From a virus: 36,418 nt of DNA. Of the stretch, positions 31,769 to 36,418 are shown one piece after another (position 1 is the stretch's first letter; every line of letters begins with the position of its first letter). The notes below the pieces were generated by a model. The model was not told the DNA's origin. It did not search any database and saw only the letters and a list, made by a program, of their open reading frames with translations. Location of the stretch: positions 1 through 36,418 of the IMG/VR virus record IMGVR_UViG_3300030329_005367; one strand, 5' to 3'. Position numbers and translations under genes: made by a program.

Positions 31769-31901
31769 AAGAGAGTAGCCTTCAACACCGTGACTACTAC
31801 GACAGAGCAACCATATTTCAGGTAATCCAGTCTCGCCTTGCGCTTTAGTGCACGTCGACTGGCTCATACTCGTATTAGCCTCCAATTCAAACTACTCTCT
31901 T
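31769..31901 (-). promoter_or_regulatory. Large structured RNA element (133 nt)
   Basis: A perfect 10-bp stem (AAGAGAGTAG 31769-31778 with CTACTCTCTT 31892-31901) closes the element. Inside, on the - strand, CCAGTC pairs with GACTGG, and within that GTGC can pair with GCGC. It ends 39 nt before the next start, farther than in the other elements. No T-tract follows. Confidence 0.65.
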
Positions 31902-31913
31902 AAATTATACATA

Positions 31914-32006
31914 GTAGAGGTGAAGTTGGGTTTCGCCATCATACAAGGCTCCGTTCCCTTTCGCCTGCCAGCTAATCGTTCACTACCAAGTATTTTTACC
32001 TCTTAC
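31914..32006 (-). promoter_or_regulatory. Structured RNA element adjacent to the 133-nt element
   Basis: GTAGAGGT (31914-31921) pairs with ACCTCTTAC (31998-32006) apart from one bulged T. The - strand again carries the purine arm first. The region just inside the 3' arm holds one copy of a 22-bp repeat shared with the divergent control region. Confidence 0.5.
31922..31943. repeat. 22-bp repeat, copy 1
   Basis: On + the sequence is GAAGTTGGGTT, then TCG, then CCATCATA. It matches the copy at 33274-33295 at 20 of 22 positions (differences at repeat positions 12 and 14). Both copies lie 200-275 nt upstream of the start of a - strand gene. Confidence 0.6.
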
Positions 32007-32349
32007 AGAGTTGTTGCTCTGATTCCTTACCCACAAAAGGACTATGTAATGGTAACGAGCTATGGATTTGCACCATACTTTAAGAATGGACAGGCCATCT
32101 CAACTTTACTCGAGTTAGTGAGAATTAAATCCCCCAAACAGCTCGTGTTAGTATTATTGCCCCAGACACTTAGCACTTGAGTATATAAATATACCTTCTG
32201 GGTCGTGGAATGACTGTGTTCCCAGTAATATACAATAATCACAATACTTTGATACGAGTTTACCTCACAACTAATGAGCATATCATTTCTTGATTTTACG
32301 ATATATTACCCAGTATCGACATCATTCTATTATGAGGGGCAATTGTTGT
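32007..32349 (-). other. Non-coding tract with small hairpins
   Basis: I see no credible gene here; the open frames crossing it have no SD and run through structured DNA. Visible features are a hairpin CAGAG-TTGTTG-CTCTG near 32005-32020 and a CTGGG/CCCAG stem near 32198-32225. It joins the 93-nt element to the tRNA and is probably part of the same leader transcript. Confidence 0.45.
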
Positions 32350-32420
32350 TGCGGTGACAGGAGTCGAACCTGCTATCTCTTGGTTATGAGCCAAGCATGT
32401 AAACCGTTTCACCCCACCGC
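32350..32420 (-). tRNA. tRNA with CAT anticodon (Met, fMet or Ile2)
   Basis: On the - strand the 71-nt sequence folds as a tRNA. The acceptor GCGGTGG pairs with TCACCGC (one G-U). A 5-bp anticodon stem, CTTGG/CCAAG, holds loop CTCATAA with anticodon CAT. The T arm GCAGG-TTCGACT-CCTGT has the usual TTCGA loop, with discriminator A. The D arm is weak and short (GTGA/TTAC with loop AACGGT). CCA is not encoded. It lies alone in a non-coding stretch of the early region. CAT could decode Met, initiate, or (after lysidine modification) decode ATA, a codon heavily used here. Confidence 0.85.
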
Positions 32421-32617
32421 TATAGTTTGATAGGCAGCCTAGTACATAAGTACAACGTGGTTCATTACTCCACTATAGACCACCATATCAGGTCGAAGAG
32501 GTGTTACCCTCTCAAGTTGTTGTTTGGTATAAGTTGGTATATATATATTGTGTGCATGTAGACATAATTGATGGTTGCTTTAAGCTATTACAACATACTA
32601 ACCATTTATAATAATTT
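32421..32617 (-). other. Non-coding tract between first early gene and tRNA
   Basis: I see no gene here. On the - strand there is a hairpin AGAGG-GTAACA-CCTCT (about 32493-32508), a GTGG/CCAC stem and GTAC-TTAT-GTAC just upstream of the tRNA. An alternating AT stretch lies near 32538-32549. The tract probably belongs to the precursor from which the tRNA is cut. Confidence 0.45.
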
Positions 32618-32641
32618 AGGGGACAGAATTAACTATCCCCT
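32618..32641 (-). promoter_or_regulatory. Stem-loop after the first early gene
   Basis: AGGGGA (32618-32623) and TCCCCT (32636-32641) form a 6-bp stem with a 12-nt loop, 5 nt after the stop of the 117-aa gene on the - strand. The next bases (AAATTATTAT) are A/T-rich, so it may end or attenuate transcription, or be a small member of the intercistronic element family. Confidence 0.5.
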
Positions 32642-32646
32642 AGCTA

Positions 32647-33000
32647 TTATCCCATAATATCTCTAGTCTCAGTCCTAACAATAGTCATATTGTTTTCTAA
32701 GTATACCTTGACTAGACTAGCATCTGTAACTTCATGAATTGTTTTGTTGCTGTCTTCCATAAATGTTACAGTCTCTCTTCCAATAACTACTGCTTTCTGT
32801 TCACCTTGTACATTAAATGCACTAGCTGTTACTTGAAGATTACCAATAGTCTCGAAGTTTCCATTATTAACATCTCTAATTACTCTACCCATTACTGCTG
32901 CTTGTATAGGATTGTTAGGATCTAATGATGGTGCTTCACTGCCACTATCTACTTTAATACGCTTATTCCATTCCCTACCAGAATTTAACATTACTGACAT
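32647..33000 (-). CDS. First early gene, unknown function
   Basis: This 117-aa protein has AAAGGAATATATA before the ATG. It begins VMLNSGREWNKRIKVDSG, then has a helical part (NPIQAAVMGRVIRDVNNG) and a strand-rich second half (LQVTASAFNVQGEQKAVVIG; SLVKVYLENNMTIVRTETRD). As the gene nearest the divergent control region it should be the first made after infection, which suits a host-takeover or early regulatory role. No family recognised. Confidence 0.6.
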   Translation of the reverse strand: MSVMLNSGREWNKRIKVDSGSEAPSLDPNNPIQAAVMGRVIRDVNNGNFETIGNLQVTASAFNVQGEQKAVVIGRETVTFMEDSNKTIHEVTDASLVKVYLENNMTIVRTETRDIMG

Positions 33001-33092
33001 TATATATTCCTTTCATTATTAATTAATTAATTAACTCTAAAAATAATCAAAAAAAATCAAATCAAAAATAACGTAAAAGTGATAACGAAAAT

Positions 33093-33106
33093 CCCCTGTT
33101 AAGGGG
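33093..33106. promoter_or_regulatory. Short GC hairpin in the control region
   Basis: CCCCT (33093-33097) and AGGGG (33102-33106) with loop GTTA. It is isolated in very AT-rich DNA, about 93 nt upstream of the first early start. It could be a polymerase recognition hairpin or a transcript 5' stem. Confidence 0.4.
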
Positions 33107-33197
33107 GTACCAATATAAATAACACCACACACCAAAATCCTATAATTTTTAAAACCTTTTCATTTCATTCTAAATATCTTTGCAATTATCATTAACA

Positions 33198-33231
33198 ATA
33201 GTATATTACTATATCGGTAGTATAATACTAT
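33198..33231. promoter_or_regulatory. AT-rich palindrome
   Basis: ATAGTATATTACTA (33198-33211) and TAGTATAATACTAT (33218-33231) are inverted copies with two mismatches around a 6-bp centre. A dimeric regulator could bind it, or it could extrude as a hairpin. It lies midway in the divergent region. Confidence 0.5.
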
Positions 33232-33273
33232 CACCCAGATAGTACCCCTGTGTAGGTTCTGCTAAATGGGTCA

Positions 33274-33295
33274 GAAGTTGGGTTGCCCCATCATA
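33274..33295. repeat. 22-bp repeat, copy 2
   Basis: GAAGTTGGGTT, then GCC, then CCATCATA; 20 of 22 positions match the copy at 31922-31943. Here it lies within ATGGG/CCCAT ends that could form a small stem. Confidence 0.6.
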
Positions 33296-33409
33296 TAGAT
33301 GTAAGGATTCCCCCGATAACCGATAGAAATTGCTTAATTATAAGCTTAGGATATGGGAGTTAATTACTGGTCTTAAGTGAAGTTTTGAGTTAAAGATCCA
33401 AAAAAAGTG

Positions 33410-33426
33410 CCCCTGGTGCTCAGGGG
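33410..33426 (+). promoter_or_regulatory. Hairpin in the leader of the late operon
   Basis: CCCCTG (33410-33415), loop GTGCT and CAGGGG (33421-33426) form a strong 6-bp stem. It ends 25 nt before the first late start; a second small stem (GATAG/CTATC) lies between. Confidence 0.5.
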
Positions 33427-33451
33427 ATAGCTCTATCTAAATGGAGATATT

Positions 33452-33613
33452 ATGGCGAAAAAAGAATACAAGCTAGTTATAGATTATGATTGTGAAGATC
33501 ATGATAAAACTGGTATGGATCGTGTTTGGCTTGACACTGGTGAAAGAGTAATACAATTACCTGTAGAATTATTACCTTATTTAGAAGATTCTGAGATACT
33601 TGGAATTGCCTAA
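33452..33613 (+). CDS. First gene of the right late block, small acidic protein
   Basis: This 53-aa frame starts at ATG with TGGAGATATT upstream. It is acidic (DYDCEDHDKTGMDRVWLDTG), with a beta-like centre and hydrophobic end (VIQLPVELLPYLEDSEILGI). A GC-rich hairpin follows within 8 nt of its stop. The SD and location at the start of the operon support it. Function unknown. Confidence 0.55.
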   Translation: MAKKEYKLVIDYDCEDHDKTGMDRVWLDTGERVIQLPVELLPYLEDSEILGIA

Positions 33614-33620
33614 TAGACCA

Positions 33621-33637
33621 AACCCCTTTGCGGGGTT
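33621..33637 (+). terminator. GC-rich hairpin between first late gene and small terminase
   Basis: AACCCC (33621-33626), loop TTTGC and GGGGTT (33632-33637) form a strong stem. No T-tract follows (CGGATAGATTT), so it may attenuate or process the transcript rather than end it. It ends 13 nt before the small terminase start. Confidence 0.5.
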
Positions 33638-33650
33638 CGGATAGATTTAA

Positions 33651-34403
33651 ATGAGACATTATAAAGTTAATAAAATACAACATACAGTTTTTGATTCTGA
33701 AGATGAAGTGCCTTCAAATATACATTATTTGCGGGAGTGGCGAGATTGCGTCTTGTCAGATTGGGTACTTGCAGATGATGGCTGTGTGATACAAATTTTA
33801 CGTAAAGGCAGTATGACTAAGCCTAAAGGAAAGGTGCGTAAAGTAGACTATGTAGGTACCTGTACTGGTACTTTTGTAGTATCGGAAAAGACAAAGATGG
33901 ATACATCTAAAAGGACTAACATATATTCAATTGGAGGTGATGTTGAAAGAAATCAAAGACTGGATGAAAGAGAAAGCTTATCCACACGTGAAGAAATATT
34001 TGTTAAATACTTGGCAGGCGGCATGGATCATAGGGAGGCGTATCTTAAGGCGTTTCCTACAAATGATCCTCACTATGCTGGAATACGCTCGGGCCAACTT
34101 GTCAAAACTGCTAGAATAAGGAGTGCTATGAAAGAGGAATTGAAACCATACATGGAAGCTTTGGGATTAGATGAGAACTATGTTCTTGCTAATATAAAGG
34201 AGGTAATCGACTCTAGCGAAAAGGATGATACGAAGTTAAAAGCTTTGTTCAAGTTAGCGGACATTTTAGATATGGAAGATAAAAACAAAACACAGGTAAC
34301 TACCGTCACTGGAGCAATGTTCCAAGGATTTACTCCAGATAAGATAGAGGCGGCAGAAAGACCTAAAGAAATACAACAAACTCATGGCGATGAGACAATA
34401 TAG
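33651..34403 (+). CDS. terS: Terminase small subunit with N-terminal extension
   Basis: This 250-aa protein has a central region with the DNA-binding and oligomerisation layout of small terminases: LSTREEIFVKYLAGGMDHRE near 110-129, YAGIRSGQLVKTARIRSAM near 142-160, then a helical stretch (VLANIKEVIDSS; KLKALFKLADIL). It would recognise packaging DNA and load the large subunit encoded about 1 kb downstream. The first 90 residues are a separate beta-like region (DDGCVIQILRKGS; YVGTCTGTFVVSEK) not usual for the family. The start lacks a good SD and follows a hairpin, so the true start could be internal. Confidence 0.7.
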   Translation: MRHYKVNKIQHTVFDSEDEVPSNIHYLREWRDCVLSDWVLADDGCVIQILRKGSMTKPKGKVRKVDYVGTCTGTFVVSEKTKMDTSKRTNIYSIGGDVERNQRLDERESLSTREEIFVKYLAGGMDHREAYLKAFPTNDPHYAGIRSGQLVKTARIRSAMKEELKPYMEALGLDENYVLANIKEVIDSSEKDDTKLKALFKLADILDMEDKNKTQVTTVTGAMFQGFTPDKIEAAERPKEIQQTHGDETI

Positions 34404-34411
34404 GAGGCAAT

Positions 34412-34477
34412 ATGGCAAGTAAAAAGAAAAAGAAAATGCCAGCAAAGACTAAGCCAAAAAGAAGGCCTGGCTATTAG
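34412..34477 (+). CDS. Tiny basic peptide
   Basis: This 21-aa frame starts at ATG behind TAGGAGGC, a strong SD 8 nt after the small terminase stop. It is almost all Lys, Pro and Arg (SKKKKKMPAKTKPKRRPG), so it probably binds nucleic acid or is a charged packaging accessory. Similar Lys-rich mini-proteins are common in tailed phages. The tail overlaps the next GTG by one base. Confidence 0.5.
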   Translation: MASKKKKKMPAKTKPKRRPGY

Positions 34478-34584
34478 TGAGATCAATCTTAATTGAAGTT
34501 ATACTTTCAAAGGTTAACCATTCTCAGGTGTGGAGGTGGATTGCCTTTGTTAGTATAGCTTTACATATATATAGGAGTATATAA
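34477..34584 (+). CDS. Tiny hydrophobic protein, translationally coupled
   Basis: This 35-aa frame starts at GTG overlapping the TAG of the Lys-rich peptide, and its TAA overlaps the next ATG by one base. Residues about 18-30 are hydrophobic and aromatic (VWRWIAFVSIALHIY). The overlaps at both ends argue for translation. The SD is weak (AAGG). It could be a small membrane protein in the lysis group. Low certainty. Confidence 0.4.
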   Translation: MRSILIEVILSKVNHSQVWRWIAFVSIALHIYRSI

Positions 34585-34859
34585 TGGCAGGGAAGAATGT
34601 AGAAGATATAAGGTTTAGCATAGAAAATTTGCTAAGCGCTGAAAATCTGATGAATAACGATAGCGTTAAGACATTGCAAACATTACTTAATAAGCACGTA
34701 TATGGTGAGAAGTTTTTAAGACCAGATGGTATTTTAGGATTTCAAACAAAAAAAGCTATTGACCAATATAAATCAGATTCAAGGTATTGGGGGGGACATA
34801 GTGTAATTGAAATAGACCCTGTTGAAATTGCTAAAGAATATGCTAAAAAGGATAAATAA
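34584..34859 (+). CDS. Peptidoglycan-binding domain protein
   Basis: This 91-aa protein matches the PG_binding_1 pattern: SVKTLQTLLNKHVYGE, then RPDGILGFQTKKAIDQYK, the usual LQ..L then DGI.G..T..A...(F/Y)Q order. These domains hold cell wall lysins on peptidoglycan. Here the domain is a separate protein just upstream of the lysozyme (1 nt between stop and start), so they may work together or be a split two-domain endolysin. The start has TAGGAG in front. Confidence 0.7.
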   Translation: MAGKNVEDIRFSIENLLSAENLMNNDSVKTLQTLLNKHVYGEKFLRPDGILGFQTKKAIDQYKSDSRYWGGHSVIEIDPVEIAKEYAKKDK

Positions 34860-34860
34860 A

Positions 34861-35262
34861 ATGCCAGATTTTAAAGAATTAATAGAAAGAATAAAAGTAA
34901 ATGAAGGATTTAGAAGTAAAGTATATAAATGTAGTGAAGGTGTAGATACCTTTGGTATTGGCTTTACATGGATAACTGAAGAAGAGTCTATGCATATATT
35001 GGCAGGGCGTGTATCTAAACTTCATTTAGACTTATTAGATAGTATTGACTGGTATGAAGCTTTACCTGGGGACGTGCAAGGCGTTATAATTGAAATGTGT
35101 TTTCAAATAGGTAAAAGCGGAATGCTTAAATTTAAGAAAATGATAGCTAACATGAAAGAAGCTAAATGGGAAGCGGCCGCAGAAGAGATGAAGGATTCTC
35201 TTTGGTATAGGCAGACTCCTGGAAGATGTGAACGATTGGCTGCTATTGTAGCTAAACAATAA
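34861..35262 (+). CDS. T4-type lysozyme (GH24 muramidase), Cys variant
   Basis: This 133-aa protein aligns with T4 lysozyme: VNEGFRSKVYK then CSEGVDTFGIGF, with E15, C24 and T30 at the places of the T4 catalytic Glu11, Asp20 and Thr26. The E-x8-(D/C)-x5-T form with Cys is known in other phage lysozymes. The C-terminal lobe is also present (LWYRQTPGRCERL). It hydrolyses the MurNAc-GlcNAc bond for lysis. No signal or SAR sequence is seen at the start, so release should depend on a holin. It is shorter than T4 lysozyme (133 against 164 aa). Confidence 0.8.
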   Translation: MPDFKELIERIKVNEGFRSKVYKCSEGVDTFGIGFTWITEEESMHILAGRVSKLHLDLLDSIDWYEALPGDVQGVIIEMCFQIGKSGMLKFKKMIANMKEAKWEAAAEEMKDSLWYRQTPGRCERLAAIVAKQ

Positions 35263-35373
35263 ATGGATAAAAAAAAGAAGACTCCTGCTCAAAGGATTAG
35301 AGATTACTTCAATAAAGAAGGATGGAAACGTATTTTTAAAAAGAATAGCAATGGCAAATATAAACACTCATAA
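35263..35373 (+). CDS. Tiny basic protein overlapping the terminase start
   Basis: This 36-aa frame starts at ATG one base after the TAA of the lysozyme gene. It is very basic (DKKKKTPAQRIRDYFNKEGW; KRIFKKNSNGKYKHS) and runs 23 nt into the large terminase gene, in another frame. No strong SD, but coupling to the upstream stop is possible. Function unknown. Confidence 0.4.
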   Translation: MDKKKKTPAQRIRDYFNKEGWKRIFKKNSNGKYKHS

Positions 35374-36418
35374 CGTATCTAAGGTAGAAGAAGAGCTTAG
35401 GCTAGCCAATAATGACTTAATTGCATTTGGTAAGTTATTTTTACCTGATGACTTTATGCGTTCTGAAACGCCATTTTTCCATTATGAAGTAGCAGATGCT
35501 TTAGCTGATCAAAATTTTAGACAGCTTGCAGTTATCTTGCCTAGGGGTCACGGGAAGACAGTTCTTACTAAGTGCAATATACTGCATGACTTCGTATTTG
35601 CAAGAGAGCCTTTATTTTATGGATGGGTTGCTGCAAGCTCTAAAATATCAGTTCCCAACTTAGATTATATAAAGTATCATATAGAATATAATGATAAAAT
35701 CAGATATTATTTTGGAGACTTAAAAGGAAAGAAATGGACAGAAGATGATATTGAACTTAAAAGCGGTTGTAAACTTATTTCTAAGAGTAATCTTTCTGGT
35801 ATTCGTGGTGGTGCCAAGCTTCATAAAAGATATGATCTTATTGTATTGGATGATTTTGAAGACGAGAACAATACTATTACTCCTGAGAGCCGCTCGAAAA
35901 TATCGAATCTTGTTACCGCTGTTGTCTTTCCTGCCTTGGAGCCAAAGACAGGAAGATTAAGAATAAATGGAACTCCTGTTCATTATGATGCTTTTATTCA
36001 AAAGATATTAATAGGACATGAGCAAGCTTTAAAAGAAAAAGAAGATTATTCATGGAAAGTTATTACATATAAAGCTTTAATGGATGATGGCGAAGTATTA
36101 TGGCCTTCATGGTTTGGACACAAGGAAATGGCTCGTAAGAAGAAGTTTTATGCTGATAGTGGAACTCCTCAAAAGTTTTATCAAGAATATATGATGGAAG
36201 TGCAAAGTGAAGAGGATTCTATATTTAATAGAGATCATATTAAATATTGGGATGGTAGCTTTACTAAAGATGAAGAAACAGGACTTACGTATATTATCCC
36301 TGATGGAGATGATCCAAAGCCTTGTAATATATTTGTAGGAGTTGATCCTGCTACAGATTCTGCTAGAAGAAATTCTGACTATAGCGTAATATTAGCTGTA
36401 GCAGTTACCCCAGATAAT
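35351..36418 (+). CDS. terL: Terminase large subunit (3' end outside window)
   Basis: 356 codons are visible. The ATPase half has Walker A LPRGHGKT at 63-70, an IRGG motif at 151-154, Walker B LIVLDD at 163-168 and the coupling motif INGTP near 205-209. The nuclease half begins with GVDPATD, whose D332 is the first RNase H-fold metal ligand. The protein translocates DNA into the prohead and cuts it at the ends of packaging. It continues past the window end, and portal and capsid genes would be expected downstream. The start follows a weak SD within the tiny basic gene. Confidence 0.9.
   Translation, partial: MANINTHNVSKVEEELRLANNDLIAFGKLFLPDDFMRSETPFFHYEVADALADQNFRQLAVILPRGHGKTVLTKCNILHDFVFAREPLFYGWVAASSKISVPNLDYIKYHIEYNDKIRYYFGDLKGKKWTEDDIELKSGCKLISKSNLSGIRGGAKLHKRYDLIVLDDFEDENNTITPESRSKISNLVTAVVFPALEPKTGRLRINGTPVHYDAFIQKILIGHEQALKEKEDYSWKVITYKALMDDGEVLWPSWFGHKEMARKKKFYADSGTPQKFYQEYMMEVQSEEDSIFNRDHIKYWDGSFTKDEETGLTYIIPDGDDPKPCNIFVGVDPATDSARRNSDYSVILAVAVTPDN

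Larger units (their letters stand above)
33001..33451. promoter_or_regulatory. Divergent control region between early and late blocks
   Basis: This 451-nt gene-free region separates the leftward early operon from the rightward late operon. It contains tandem TTAA/ATTA repeats (about 33017-33034), an A-rich tract, hairpin CCCCT-GTTA-AGGGG (33093-33106), a 34-bp AT palindrome (33198-33231), copy 2 of the 22-bp repeat and a CCCCTG/CAGGGG hairpin just before the first late gene. No convincing sigma-70 pair stands out. It is the natural site for early and late promoters and perhaps a replication origin. Confidence 0.65.

Noticed and set aside
31739-31885. Reading frame extending the 81-aa zinc-ribbon gene upstream (total 133 aa)
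   Set aside because: The extension runs through a perfect 10-bp-stem RNA element, has no SD at its start and unusual codon content; the internal ATG at 31729 fits the SD.
31848-32281. Open frames on both strands across 31848-32281
   Set aside because: No SD, low-complexity translations, opposite-strand overlap and dense RNA structure. Treated as non-coding.

Overview
This window reads as most of the genome of an AT-rich, tailed double-stranded DNA phage, probably podovirus-like. It holds a terminase pair, a T4-type lysozyme, a tail-nozzle-type protein and a run of large ejection-type virion proteins. I see no integrase, repressor, tail sheath or tape measure. Nearly every gene has a clear purine-rich Shine-Dalgarno (AAGGAG or GGAG type), so the host uses SD-led initiation. 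That argues against Bacteroidetes, although the most striking protein resembles one from crAss-like phages. The host cannot be named from sequence alone.

Layout. Late genes are on the + strand at both ends and would be continuous if the genome is circular or permuted. The right block (33452-36418) carries a small leader gene, small terminase, peptidoglycan-binding protein, lysozyme and large terminase, which runs off the window. The left block (1-20769) carries the end of an unknown late gene, a small membrane protein, a metallophosphoesterase, a holin-like protein, a tail nozzle protein and five probable internal or ejection virion proteins, including giants of 2953 and 996 aa. Portal and capsid genes are not in the window. 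Early genes are all on the - strand (33000 down to 20775): an unknown first gene, a tRNA with CAT anticodon, many small proteins, a DUF6745-like protein with a small His-rich partner, ERF annealing protein, SSB-like protein, winged-helix protein, a primase-helicase fusion, a DUF932-like protein, a DUF1599/Nmad1-like protein and a Hjc-like resolvase. The early and late blocks diverge from a 450-nt control region (33001-33451) and converge at a terminator near 20769-20801. No DNA polymerase is visible.

Main discovery candidates. (1) The 2953-aa virion protein carries an RNA polymerase beta-prime-like signature: an RxP motif (R2114, P2116), then DFDMD followed by K (D2159/D2161/D2163, K2164), with a lysine-rich block about 380 residues upstream. 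This matches two-barrel RNA polymerases such as the crAss-like virion polymerase, and suggests an injected polymerase that transcribes the early operon. (2) A family of intercistronic RNA elements begins 5-14 nt after a stop codon, is closed by a long stem with a purine-rich 5' arm (GGGAG type) and a pyrimidine-rich 3' arm, and in six cases ends 16-19 nt before the next start codon. They differ in sequence and in size (21 to about 130 nt) but share this plan, always in the orientation of transcription. (3) Two long non-coding tracts in the early region (30156-30661 and 31739-32646) are packed with hairpins, short repeats and a tRNA.
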